A stretch of 64,000 nucleotides of DNA from Ephydatia muelleri (lineage: Eukaryota > Porifera > Demospongiae > Spongillida > Spongillidae): the NCBI GenBank assembly GCA_013339895.1, contig JABACO010000001.1, forward strand, positions 32,469,501 through 32,533,500. Direction: 5' to 3'. Positions 45,008 through 57,103 of this stretch are shown piece after piece; position 1 is the stretch's first letter; the number at the start of each line of letters is the position of its first letter. The notes under the pieces were generated by a model, which searched no databases, was not told the origin of the DNA, and worked only from the letters and a program-made list of their open reading frames with translations. Made by a program: the position numbers and the translations under genes.

Positions 45008-45142
45008 TTAGTGCGATGATGGCCCAATTATAACCTCCAAGTTACCCAAAACATCCTCCTCCCCATTACATTACCCTCTCCTGCTTCAGACTACATCACA
45101 TACACGACTACAATGTTGGACTTAAGAGGCCTCCAGTACACT

Positions 45143-45187
45143 ATAGGCTTGGATGCAGTCTGGAGACCAGACTGCATCCAAGCCTAT
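45143..45187. repeat. Perfect palindrome, 21-bp arms
   Basis: Arms begin ATAGGCTTGGATGCAGTC and close around AGA. Shares TTGGATGCAGTCTGG with the left flank of the palindrome at 44965. Confidence 0.95.
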
Positions 45188-45229
45188 TGTGTCTGTCGAC
45201 CTCTAGCTTGTACTTCCAGGTATGGAGTA

Positions 45230-45310
45230 CGTGTGTGTGTGTGTGTGTGTGTGTGTGTTGTGTGCGCATGTCTTGTGTGTGCTGTATGTGTGTATTGTGT
45301 GCATGCCATA
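45230..45310. repeat. GT microsatellite
   Basis: (GT)n degenerating to TGTGCGCATG. No gene. Confidence 0.9.
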
Positions 45311-46759
45311 CATACATACGTTGCATTGTTAGCAGCTTCTAAGGCGGAGGGAAAATTGTACTAATGTGACGGAAGCCTAGAAGTTTAAGAATCTGTTGTG
45401 CTGGCAGCGTTCATTAAAATTTAGCAAAACTGTGATAGAAGCATAGTCTGAAAGAAGGGAGATGTTGATTTGATGTAAACCGGAGCTGGTTTGTGCAGTA
45501 GACAAGATGCAAGGTGTGGTCCTGTTAAGTAAGAGGAATTAATGAATAAGTTACTGATTAATTATATAGGGTTATTCAAATGTTTGAAATTAATAATCAC
45601 ACTTTAAAAAGATTAACATGTAAAACAAGAATATACTTCATCTTGTTTCTACATTTTAGGAAGCCGCCATTTGATTTGGATGGCATAGTGCCACGAAACG
45701 CTACTTCAGGAGGTATGTATTGTTTGCGTAATTAATTTCATATTCTCAACCCTACTCTCTTCATGTTTAGTTTTCTTGCCACCACCGCTGAGCCAGAAGC
45801 TGCTGTTGCATTAAATGTAAAGGCATAGGTCTGGGTCCATCTTGCAGGCTTAGAACACTTTCCACTTTGCTGTGCAATTGTGCATTTTATTATGAAGTGC
45901 TACGTTATAATATCATCAAAATTGCTGTTGCACAATTATATAAACACATCACCCTTAGACAAAATAGTTCTGTGAAATTAACCACATCAAGGAAAATGTA
46001 GACCAGCTTCGTAATCCATGTTCACTTCTCCATTTTACAATCCACAGAAGCAAATTAAGGTTTCATACACGTAATAAATAAGCAAAAGCTATTCTGGCAC
46101 GAACCAATACCTTTATAAATATAAATACTTGACAAGATGCCACCTTTACATGAGATATACAAACACAAGTGCGAGTATTAGTAACTTCCGCGGATGTTCT
46201 TCATTCATTTGCTGTTCCATTCCTATCAGTTAAAATGGATGCTGTACCTGGACGATTAAATCAAACAAGTTTCTTTATAAAAAGACCAACTGACAACTGT
46301 ATCTAATTTATAACGTCTAGAGCATAGATGTAAATGTGGGCTATTGTAATAATGGTACCGATTTCGATTCCTGTACAAGTCAAATTTTTTTTCTCCATTT
46401 ACAGAACATAAATGCAGCGTTATAAATCGTTATAAGTCGTTTTTATTTTTAGTTTTTCTTGCATTAAACGAGAAAGCACTTTCATTATAAATCTTACAAT
46501 GTCGTTATGAGTCGTGTTGTATTTTTAATTTACACGAAAAGTGAAAAGGCACTTACATTATAAATCGTACTATTCCTTGTTATTAACATTTTATTCCACG
46601 CCTATGAACAAAGACGAAAAAGCACTGTCGTACTATTTTGTGTTTAATCAATACATTTCGACCTCCATGAACATTAACGGAAAAGTACTGTTCTATAATT
46701 TTCGTGTATATATCGATATGCAGCTAGTTATAATATAATTATACCCAAAACTGGAAGCA

Positions 46760-47200
46760 GGGGCAGGCTTGGGTCATGAAAGGAGACTTACTAGACCTGC
46801 TGACATACTCATCCCAAGCTGGTCCAATGGTGATAAGCCTGCAGCCATTGATGTGTCCATCACCTCTCCGCTTAAATCAAACATTTTGTCTGAAGCGGGT
46901 GTGGTGGCAGGTGCAGCAGCAAGGCAAACAGAAGAGAGAAAGCACACATGCAATGATACAATCTGCTCCGAATTGGGGTGGAAGTGTGTACCATTAGTGG
47001 TGGAGACGTTTGGTGCTTGGGGAAGAACTGCAGGCCAGTTTTTTGGAGAACTCGCATCACGACTTGCGGCTCAAAGCCATTCCTCAAAGACTACAATGTT
47101 GAATAACATCTATGGGAGACTAAGTCTCATACTAGTTCGAGCCAATGCCCGTGCGTTCAATGCTAGGTTGGCTACAACAATGAACTTGCTTGAAGGCTAG
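46760..47200 (+). pseudogene. Retrotransposon (LINE-type) polyprotein C-terminal fragment
   Basis: A 143-residue frame: RRLTRPADILIPSWSNGDKP, then AAIDVSITSPL, RKHTCNDTICSELGWKCVPL and LILVRANARAFNARL. This is the C-terminal region found after the reverse transcriptase in a group of invertebrate retroposon proteins, with a Cys/His-like NDTICSELGW block. No RT domain is seen upstream; the frame opens at about 46742. Confidence 0.55.
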
Positions 47201-47209
47201 GGTAGTTTT

Positions 47210-47700
47210 GTGCAAGTTCGTGTGTAATAGTGAAATGGACATCAATATGTGATATATATGTCTGTGCATTTATTTATTTATTTAGTATAATTATATTGTA
47301 TTCATAAAAATATCACGAAAAAAGTCGATAGTTATATAGATTAGAATATGTACGTGACATATTGCATGCTTTCAATCTATAACGATCGACTATTTTCATT
47401 TTAGTAAAGTATCGTTGTGTTTCATATTGCGCTATAACACATTTAAGAAATTGCACGATCGCGTATTGTCATTTAAACGACGGATCGTGTTAATTCGCTG
47501 AGCGCAAGTGTTTCACGATGCCAAAATCGTGAAACGATATGAATCGATCTTGCACGGATTTTTTGCTGGGCAATCTTTTATTGCAGAAAATTAGTGCCTT
47601 CTGGAGCTTTGATGTTTCAAGGGCTTCTGCACCCATCACTCTCCCTACTATTCCCTGTTTTTGTATGTATCATATCTGAATAGTAAAAAAAAATTTAACT
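47210..47700. other. Unassigned stretch
   Basis: AT-rich with a CpG-containing part at 47450-47560 carrying ATCGTG/CACGAT words in both orientations. No gene recognised. Confidence 0.4.
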
Positions 47701-47713
47701 CACATTAATTGCA

Positions 47714-49835
47714 GCTTTTGAAGGAGGTCTTTGCAAAACAATTGAGCAAGTTGTGTGCAAAGCTCTGCCTAATAATTACAGCTTAACAAAGTGCACAGAC
47801 GGTATGTCAATGCTTACTTTGAAGGGACTGACAACGATGAATGCTGAGATGATTGCCCTTGTAAGGTACCTAGATTTCCGCTGTAATGTGCAGCCACACG
47901 ATTCATATTTGGCTGTTTGATGTTGGCACGCGCTGTGGGAAAAAAATTAATACGGTCAGTAAATAATTCGGTTTTCGAAATCAATAATGGCGGCGTGTTT
48001 AGGTACTGGTACAGGACAGCCATGTGTATTAACATAAGGTTGTTTTCACATCAGATTTTTACTGCGACATATGTAAGAAAGGATTCCCGCTTAGCGAAAT
48101 CTGGACAGGCACTTAAATGGGGACAAGCATCGCACTCAAGCAGAAAGTTTATCTGCTGTGGTGCAACAATTGGGGCTCGAATCTTGTCCGCAGATAGGCA
48201 TGCTTAATGTAAAGCCACTCATCCATGCATCTATTAGCTAATACAATGTACTCCCGCGTTCAATTTTCGCTTTTTTTTCTACCATACTTCAGTCCGAAGA
48301 TATGGAGGAAGAGCAGGCACACACGTGCATTGACATTGACGATGGTGATGCTACTGCTACTACTGTGGATGATAATGCTGACGTTGATGATGAGACATTT
48401 AACATGGATGATGGTATGCAACTAATTGTTTATTCGATGGGTCCATATGGCTGGGTTAACATAGCAGAAATAATATTATTTCTGATCATCATAGTATCTC
48501 TGCAAGAACTCTTGCAGTGCTTAGAAGCCTCAGGACAGAAGGGTTCTAATCCTTTTCCAAGCCATCTTTTTGCTCTGCTCTTCTTCCTCATTCACAGCCC
48601 TCACCCTTTGGTATGTAGTGTTAGTCACACAACAATGTGGCATGTATGCTCCATTATTCTAGGGAATTCCAACCTAACTTTTTTCTGGTTTATTCTGAGG
48701 ACAGCAGGCCTTGTTGTGCCTAGCATGAGTGCGGTGAAAACCTTTAAACTGCCAGGTTACCTTCCACCTACACATGTAATCTTTTATGTTTTGTATAGTT
48801 TTCGATGAAATTATTACTTTTTTCTTTCTCAGTGCTTGTCTCTACAAGGTTATCCCTACTATTATATTTCTATGTCTTCCATCATTTTAAATTGTCTTGG
48901 AACTCAGAAACTAGCTTCCAGTTTGGTTCGCTACCCAGTTGAGTCAACAAACACCTTCAGGTAAGGTATCAGTGTTTGGGTAATATGACTCAATTGTTAC
49001 AGTATTGAATGTGCAGGGAGATTTACCATGGAACTAGATGGAACACAGACACTCGTTTTTCTGCTCCAATGGTTTCAGTGTCTCATGACATACCTGTGTT
49101 TCTGAGGGACTGTGTCACGTTTCTCCATCCACAAGTGGGGCTTGCTACTGGAATAGTTGTTCAATTCTTCCAAAAGGTATGTGTAAATGTGTAATGTCAT
49201 GGGTGTGTGTTGTGGGGCATGTTTTTATATCAAAACAATTTCTTATTTAACACGAGATGTATTTATGTTGTGGACACCCTGCCATTCTTTTACATTACTT
49301 CTAATTGCAGGACTTGAGTGTTGATGTTCATGCAAAGGTTGATGTGCTGCTTAATGTCACACAATTCAAGAAGATGGTACCAAGCAGTTGTATCTATTAT
49401 CTCCCTGAAAACACCCTGATCGTTTATGAGCAAATTGTACTGTCCACATCAGCGATAAAATCACTTCAACAAAAACCGCTGGATATAGTGAGATGGAATC
49501 CATTTTCTGGTTTGTGTCAAAGGGTTGCCCCTGAGGTATGTCATTGTACAATAGTGTATAATGCATTAGTCAATTTACTATCTTTCTAAAGGAGTCTGCT
49601 TACCTGTCCCCACACCCTTTGAAAGCAAAGGCTGCAGGGAAAAAAGGTTGTGATGCTGCCACTGATCCTTTTTGCTGATGACACCAGTGGGAATAAGAGT
49701 AAAAAGTGGCACAAGTTTGAAAGCTGGTATCTCCTTCTTGCTGGCCTGCCACGTCATGAGAATGCAAAGCCTGAGAACATCCATTTTCTTTGCAGCTCAG
49801 ACAGAATGTCTGCTTTGGATATGACGACCCCAATA
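47714..49835 (+). pseudogene. Multi-exon transposon-derived gene, interrupted by the fold-back element
   Basis: Exon-like pieces with fitting GT/AG borders: about 47715-47800 (FEGGLCKTIEQVVCKALPNN), 48302-48415 (acidic, TVDDNADVDDETFNMDD), 49018-49175 (RWNTDTRFSAPMVSVSHDIP), 49311-49535 (DLSVDVHAKVDVLLNVTQFK) and about 49680-49835 (WYLLLAGLPRHENAKPENI, then HFLCSSDRMSALDM). The last piece is cut at a TA by the fold-back element. The family is a widely dispersed eukaryotic transposon protein (similar blocks occur in tnp2-like proteins). I cannot give it a firm superfamily. A related fragment lies at 44255. Confidence 0.5.
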
Positions 49836-52105
49836 GAGCATTGATGTGTTTATTCCATTTAACTCTTTGACTGCCAAGCGCATATATATATGTATGCAAA
49901 GATAGTATAGTAAGGGGATTGGAAACGATTCACGTGAGCGCATCACTGGCTGTGGGCACTCCGCGTTACATCGTTGACACCTACCGAGAATTAGTCGACA
50001 TTGACCAAACATTTGTTATTGTCAATTTTCTGTGTTCGTGGATTATAAGTAGACTAATTCATACTGCTCATGTCGGCTAATGGAGTAAGATAAAGGCCGA
50101 ATAGAGCCTCTCTTGATTGAGGAGTTTGAAATAGTTCATAGCAGAGCTGGTGATGCAGCCAAACATTGTTATACAGCTGAAGTAACAATCTTGGTGAACG
50201 GTGTTGTTCAGTAGAATACATCACTTCTGATATTTTTATAATTGATTTAAGGAGGCATGTGACTTTTCAGTCCACATCTTGTGCTGCTTGTAAGATCTGT
50301 ATCACGGCAGATCTTGGATCTGCCGCACTCTTTTTTTCCTTTAATTGGCATTGTTTTATTCTATTAATACATGCTGCCTGTACTGGGTTTTCAAGAATTG
50401 ATGGTAGTTCTGCAAATAGATTTAAAAGATGTCCTTTAATGTCATGTAGAGGCTCACAATCCATTATTTCATACTGATCTAAAGAAAGATCACTCAGTAG
50501 TGGTTTTTCAGGATGAAGTAAAAGCAGTGATGGTACACGCTGTACACCTTTAACCGATTACCAGCCGAATTAATTATCCGCAACTACGTAGTTTCACGGC
50601 CGTAGAAAATATTAGTATCTTCATGTATAGTCTTTGAGCTACATACAGGAGCAGAATAACTGTATTGCGCGCATAAGTTTTGTTGCAAGAGAGTACTATG
50701 ACTATATCATTCACTAAAAGACATGCAAGTCATGCCAAGACATGCAAGTCATGCCAAGACAGGCAATACTTTTTCTTAGGGTATATACACAAAACACACA
50801 AGACCACATACACATACACACACAATAAACACACAATACACGTGACACAACACACAATAAACACACAATACACGTGACATAACACACACATGTATACACA
50901 CATAACACACAGGTATATATACATTCATATTACAGCCCCAACACTCTCCAATAGCCACACACACACCACTTCAAACACCAAGCTAGATGCGTATGCTGAT
51001 AGAAATTGCATGCGCGCAATACAGTTATCTGCTGTCGTCGTTTTTCAAACACTATAGCGAAACATTATCACTTTTATTATATAATAAACGCTAGAAAGGA
51101 CCCCCTTACCTGCACTCCGACTGAAGAAACAGAGTATTCAGTCTCTGCCAAAGTAGTGCTGATTTCACATCGCGAATTTTGTACACGAGCGCGACCGTTA
51201 GAAAAACCAAGATCGCGACTAAGTAACGGTATGAAAATATGCCTTAGCGTGTGAATGTGACTTGCCCATACAAATCTTGCTTTATTCTGCTCCTGTATGT
51301 AGCTCAAAGACTATACATGAAGATACTAATATTTTCTACGGCCGTGAAACTACGTAGTTGCGGATAATTAATTCGGCCGGTAATCGGTTAAAGGTGTACA
51401 GCGTGTACCATCACTGCTATTACTTCATCCTGAAAAACCACTACTGAGTGATCTTTCTTTAGATCAGTATGAAATAATGGATTGTGAGCCTCTACATGAC
51501 ATTAAAGGACATCTTTTAAATCTATTTGCAGAACTACCATCAATTCTAGAAAACCCAGTACAGGCAGCATGTATTAATAGAATAAAACAATGCCAATTAA
51601 AGGAAAAAAAGAGTGCGGCAGATCCAAGATCTGCCGTGATACAGATCTTACAAGCAGCACAAGATGTGGACTGAAAAGTCACATGCCTCCTTAAATCAAT
51701 TATAAAAATATCAGAAGTAATGTATTCTACTGAACAACACCGTTCACCAAGATTGTTACTTCAGCTGTATAACAATGTTTGGCTGCATCACCAGCTCTGC
51801 TATGAACTATTTCAAACTCCTCAATCAAGCGAGGCTCTATTTGGCCTTTATCTTACTCCATTAGCCGACATGAACAGTATGAATTTGTCTACTTATAATC
51901 CACGAACACAGAAAATTGACAATAACGAATGTTTGGTCAATGTCGACTAATTCTCGGTAGGTGTCAACGATGTAACGCGGAGTGCCCACAGCCAGTGATG
52001 CGCTCACGTGAATCGTTTCCAATCCCCTTACTATACTATCTTTGCATACATATATATATGCGCTTGGCAGTCAAAGAGTTAAATGGAATAAACACATCAA
52101 TGCTC
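49836..52105. mobile_element. 2.27-kb fold-back element with 824-bp inverted arms
   Basis: Arms 49836-50659 and 51282-52105 are reverse complements of equal length, over 99% identical by eye (I counted about seven differences). The element is flanked by TA on both sides (49834-49835, 52106-52107). Each arm carries part of the same transposon protein: in the right arm (plus) 51477-51674 LHDIKGHLLNLFAELPSIL and 51735-51900 SPRLLLQLYNNVWLHHQL. The left arm carries the mirror copy on the minus strand. The spacer 50660-51281 has AC-rich sequence and CATGCAAGTCATGCCAAGA repeats. Confidence 0.9.
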
Positions 52106-52109
52106 TAAA

Positions 52110-53975
52110 ATGATTTGGCACACCTTTATAAAATAGTTTAAATCACGTGCTCTTAGTGTGCTACTGCGTGGCTGTTGCCACTTGAAAGCAGCCACCTTCG
52201 ATGATATATTGGGGACCTACTGAGAACAAATCGTTAGCATACGTTTTTGGAACGTAGAATGGCAGAAATAAACCTTTCGTGGTAAGCTTGACAGATTGAT
52301 TGTTCTACATTTCTTGCCTAGAGCTACGCTTAGCGCATTGTCTGAAGTAGTTTTTAAGTTGCGGAAAATCGGCCATTCTGATCCAAGATAATGTGGTCAT
52401 ATGTGTGTGTGTGTGCTTCAGCTCCTTTCTGGCACACTAGATTAGCAAGGAGCAGTGCGGCAGAGCCATGGCCTCGCCCACAGGCAGAGATGAAGCAACG
52501 TACACAGCCAAATTGTAATTCTCTGTAGCGGATATGTCTCCTACTCATATCATACATGATTACATCCTGTACCATATTGATTGGTACAACCTGGAACATA
52601 TACGTTTAGCACGACATATGGTACAGATTGTATGTAACATTTTGGTACAGATATGGAAACAGTTTGGTACTGATTGTTATCGTTTTCCACCAGAATTAGA
52701 TTTAAGCACAAAACACATTACAACAATAAAAATAATTACTCCAGTCATGTACAAAGGTCAACTGATTACATCCTAAGTGTTCTCTCTCCAGTTTGTCCTG
52801 CACCTTTCTCAGCAAGCACACATGTGTTTGTACAATATTGACTGCCTTCCAAATGCTGCCACCAAGTACAGTAAACAGTGTCCTGGTAAGCTCCAACAAT
52901 GGACAGCCAAATTCATTTAACAGCTGCTCTCCAGTAAATGTCAACAGTTATAGAAAACGTTGAAGTAAGCAAAGTGTTGCTCCTGCAGCTGTCTTGTAGA
53001 CAGCCATTATCAAAGCATATCTCATCTGAAATAAATATCAGTACTTTGTGTACAAATAAACAACTATTTTCCACCTACCTGTTCATGTGGGAGACACAGT
53101 CCACATAATCTCCACAATTATCTAGCGTACAATTCTCAGACATAATAGCTTTGCATACTGCTACTGTCTCAGTACTGGGTTGAAATGAGTTCAGTGTGTG
53201 AAGGAGCATGGCTCTGTAACAGAGCCATGAGATCAATGGATGTGCCAACTGGATGTCTAACGCCAAGGTGCATTGGTAAGTGGAGCAGAACTGTTTGGTA
53301 CTTGCATTGGAAACCTGTAACATACGCAGTAATAGTAAAGAACATAAAGTATTACATAATACCTTTCGTGCTGATCCAAACTATTTAAGTATGTACCACA
53401 CAAATGAAAGACTTTTTTCACCCTTATAAGAAAACGAGCTTCAAACGAATCTGGTAATACAATAAACTTACAAGTGGATATGGGCTGTTGACTAGTATGT
53501 AAAGACGAGCAAAAATCTCTTAGTAGCTGTCATAGCCAGAATCTTCGTCGTAAAATGTTTTGTTCTCCTCCTCTTCATCCTGGATTTCAGATTTGCTTAC
53601 GCTTTGCGCTGTCATTTTCGTCAGGGTTCTCATTGTTGAAAACGACACACTTATCCACAATAAAATACGGCTCGTCTGCGGGTGCGGGTACAGTGTTCCA
53701 TCTGCGGGTAGGATCAAACGAGAGTAAACGCTTAAAAAAAATAATTAAAAAATCCTCCATCATTAATCTCCCATCGGACCCATGTGTCCCGGATTGGAGG
53801 GGGGGGGGGGGGGGGGGGGGGGAGGGGGGGGGGGGGGGTCGCACTTACCATTGATAGCTGCATAATCCTTCACTGAAATCAGTTGTTCGCACTCGTATAA
53901 ATATAGTACCAAGGTTTTTACCAGTAGAAGAAGCCATCTTGATCAAATTGGAGATTGCAACGTGCAAGAGCACAT
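52110..53975 (-). CDS. Unidentified multi-exon minus-strand gene or remnant
   Basis: Exon-like pieces on the minus strand, 5' to 3': 53850-53939 (start MASSTGKNLGTIFIRVRTTD, donor GTAAGT), 53520-53720 (acidic C-terminal-looking, DEEEENKTFYDEDSGYDSY then stop; joins in phase through the poly-G intron), about 53345-53445 (DSFEARFLIRVKKVFHLCG, then TYLNSLDQHER), 53075-53318 and 52790-53020. The first two make a plausible small protein of about 100 residues. The later ones may be a separate gene. I recognise no family. Several alternative frames are open, so boundaries are uncertain. Confidence 0.35.
53798..53838. repeat. Poly-G tract
   Basis: About 40 G residues with a single A, in the candidate intron between 53720 and 53850. 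Assembly length is unreliable in such tracts. Confidence 0.9.
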
Positions 53976-54432
53976 GACACACTTCGTGCCGGCCAGAACT
54001 GCTTTAATACAGTGATTTTTTTGTATTTATCTAATTCTTTTTCTCTGATAAGCCCGAGCTTATTTTCAAAGTGAAGCTATTCGATCGCGATACGCGAGGT
54101 TGATATATAATTTTCAATACACGACGTGTCAAAGCTGATTAAATCGAAGCTTGAGAAAAAGAAGTATAGTTTGGCATTTTCGGGCCAAGCTCCTAGGGAC
54201 CTGGTACAACGAGCATGCACCATAAAATATAATAGGGATTTTAAACTGGCAGAACGCGAATAAAGGCTACTTGTCACGCACAGGAGCCTTTTTTACAATG
54301 GGGGCGGAGGGGGATTTATACGGATATGTATCAAGATTAAAGTCTGTATCATAATGATAACTTCAGGTCACATAATGATGGTCATTTTTGTTACAGGTTG
54401 TAGAACATTCTGTGCCCTAATGTAGCATCATA

Positions 54433-54677
54433 ATATGGGACAGTTTCCGCGAAAATTGCCCCACGGTTAAAATGTTATAAAAATGCATCGCGTTTGAATC
54501 GCTATAACTTCCCAACGGATAACGCTATCGACTTCCTATTTTCAATACTGCATAGTGAAATGGTGTAGTATGAAGTGTTGAAAATAGGAAGTCGATAGCG
54601 TTATCCGTTGGGAAGTTATAGCGATTCAAACGCGATGCATTTTGATAACATTTTAACCGTGGGGCAATGTCCCATAT
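54433..54677. mobile_element. 245-bp hairpin MITE
   Basis: Starts ATATGGGACA and ends TGTCCCATAT, with long arms (for example AATCGCTATAACTTCCCAAC, GATAACGCTATCGACTTCC and complements) around a short centre at 54548-54580. CATA stands on both sides as a possible 4-bp target duplication. Nearly the whole element folds on itself. Confidence 0.85.
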
Positions 54678-54679
54678 CA

Positions 54680-55988
54680 TACACGCTACAAATGTGTATA
54701 TCATGTACGGTACAGCATGATATATTTGACAGATATGGTATGTAACTGATTTGAATTTTGTCACGTGTGAGTTCTATTTTTAGGCATCGTCCTTTAAAAT
54801 CGGAGGGAGCTTTCGTACTGAGCAAGTTGCTTCCATTGGAAAGAAGGGCTGTTTTACCGTTGACTGATGCATTTTGATCGCTAACGTTGCAAAATGGTGA
54901 CCGAGTGGATCGAACATTCGGCCTAGACGCGATAGTGACATTGGGCGCTAAAGAGCGAGTAAGTTGTGAAAGATTGTTCTTGTATATAACTTTAGGCAGT
55001 AGAGATCGTCTCTGCGAACTCAGAAGTACTTATCATTTAGCACTAGCTTGTTTTAAATAGGATATCTGTCTTTGCTGTTGATATTGGTGCGCGTGTATTG
55101 GAATTGTTTGATGTTAGGGGAGTTTTTCCGTTTGCGTGAGTGTGTAGAGCGTTTTATGCTTACTATGTAGACCTAGTAAGAGGGTGTACGGTAGTTTGAA
55201 ACGTATAGGCGTTACATAAAGCTTTCTTCCTTGGTCAGAATGAATAATATTAAGAATAGCAATTGAGAAAATATATTCAATCAACTCTCCTTTCTGATGT
55301 TAGGTTGGACACTGAAATTGCTTCTACCTCAGTTTGCAAGTTAATGTCGAAGGGCACAACAAATAATATTGGATTCTCGAGTACAGTTTCAATAATGCCC
55401 ATTGACAGACTGCTTCATGTTTCTTCAGCATGTGTGTAGTGAACTACAAGCTGACCGTTGGAACATGAATCATGAGCAGGAGCCATCACTGAAACAAAAC
55501 GGACCATAATGTGTGAGTGCATGTCTGTGTATTATGTGCTTGTGGATTTTAACAGTGACCCTATCAATTAACTATTCTGTATGAAGCTGTGTGTGTGTGT
55601 TGAGAAGATCTGTGTATGAGTATTTGAGTAAAATTAGTGAATTTTGCTCACTCCATTTCCAGCTGCAGATTATATCAGAGCAAAGTTAATTCCTGTCAGG
55701 GAGCGATGTGTGGGGTTTAAATTCATTCTTGTCATACGCATGCAGCTTGTGTGTTTTTGTGGAGAGGTGGGTTACCTCCTAATAATGCTAATTCAACTCT
55801 AGAGTTGAAATCAATGGGTCTCGAATTGAAAGCTATTAAACCTAATTATTGGATCACATGAATTAGACTTCACCTAATGTCTGTGTGTTGTGTGCTTGTG
55901 GATTTTAAAAGTGATCCTATCAATTAAAAATCCTGTATTAAGCTCTGTGTGTATTAAGCTCTGTATGTGTTGTGTGTGTGTGTGTTTG

Positions 55989-56023
<35 letters not shown>

Positions 56024-57040
56024 TTATTTGGACCTTTTTTATTTGGGAGCTACGAAAATACATCATAAAAATTGAAATGCAAGGGTCTCTATAAAATTGC
56101 ATCACATGACTAACCTTTTGTGACCTTATCAATAACTATTATGATGATTTATTTCAAAAATATTTAATTACATAGTACCTATTGGGTTGAGCCTAGTTTG
56201 AGGATTTGAGCTTCAAATAGTGTTTCTGCATTTTTATGTAATGGTCTGAAGTCGATAATGTTGGTTTATGGGCTTTTGATGTCACTGGTCTTTTTTATGT
56301 AACTCGCATGGAGGAATAGAGTCTTTGGGGTGACTTCGTATCGATTCACCTTCTGGTCATGGGTCGAAATCGTGAACTGAGAACGACAGGAACTAGTAGT
56401 GCACCTGGCAGCCACAGCAGGCCGTATTGGTAATACTTCTTGGTACCTGTAAGTGCACGCTACACCAAGCCAGAGCTCTTGTCTGAATCTCTAGTCAGTT
56501 AGTGGTGGAAATGATTGGATCAAGAACTAATGTGTTGGAAGCAATGATGCATCACAAAAAGATGGTTTGATCAGAATAGGATAAATCAGAAAGAACTGTC
56601 TAGTATTTCCTGGCAATCTTTTCTAAGTGCCCATATTTTGCTATAACTTCGTCATTCTGGTAGAATTATTTAATAAAGACACCTAGAATGGCATGTGCAT
56701 GCGACTGTAACGTGGCCTCGGGCTTTTAAATATCTTTCAAGACAGTTGGATATAGTCCTACTTGGTTACAAACTCGTGCATTTTGATCTGAGGTTGGTGC
56801 ATTTGTTGCAAGATTACACATTTCACAATCCACTTTGATACCAACTCGCAGATGGAATACGAAATGCAAGAGTGCATTTGGCACATTACAAGTGGTTCAA
56901 AACTCAAGTAGAGAGATTATGAAACTAACGCCACTGGAGGTACCTACATGTACGAAAAGGATCTCAGGCAACGGTATCAGCGCACAGACTCTCTCTGAAT
57001 ATATCACGTGAACACTAAAATTATGCAATCAATTCATTAA
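54680..57040. other. Non-coding interval with a 70-bp direct repeat
   Basis: GTGTGCTTGTGGATTTTAA...AGTGA(C/T)CCTATCAATTAA recurs at about 55535-55597 and 55885-55945. A GT microsatellite lies at 55975-56025. Nothing coding recognised. The part nearest 57040 should include the LTR of the adjacent BEL/Pao element. Confidence 0.5.
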
Positions 57041-57048
57041 TTCTAACA

Positions 57049-57057
57049 CTCCCCCGC
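57049..57057 (-). other. Polypurine tract and 3' LTR start of the BEL/Pao element
   Basis: On the minus strand a GGGGGAG run is followed at 57048 by TGTTAGAATTAATG, the expected polypurine-tract/LTR junction directly after the pol frame. The far end of the LTR was not located. Confidence 0.45.
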
Positions 57058-57103
57058 GTTGACTAGTGTCAGCTAGTCAACGACAGGTAAATCAATATTC
57101 AGT

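Larger units (their letters stand above)
44530..46740. other. Mostly non-coding interval
   Basis: Contains two long palindromes and a GT microsatellite (annotated separately). An exon-like piece at about 45661-45710 (KPPFDLDGIVPRNATSG) has GT/AG-like borders and joins in phase to a short tail at 45775 (VFLPPPLSQKLLLH then stop). I do not recognise it. The rest is AT-rich without gene signals. Confidence 0.35.

Noticed and set aside
53587-53844. Pro-rich N-terminus joined to RLLSFDPTRRW
   Set aside because: The Pro run is the complement of the poly-G tract; the spliced frame through the GTAAGT donor is more plausible.
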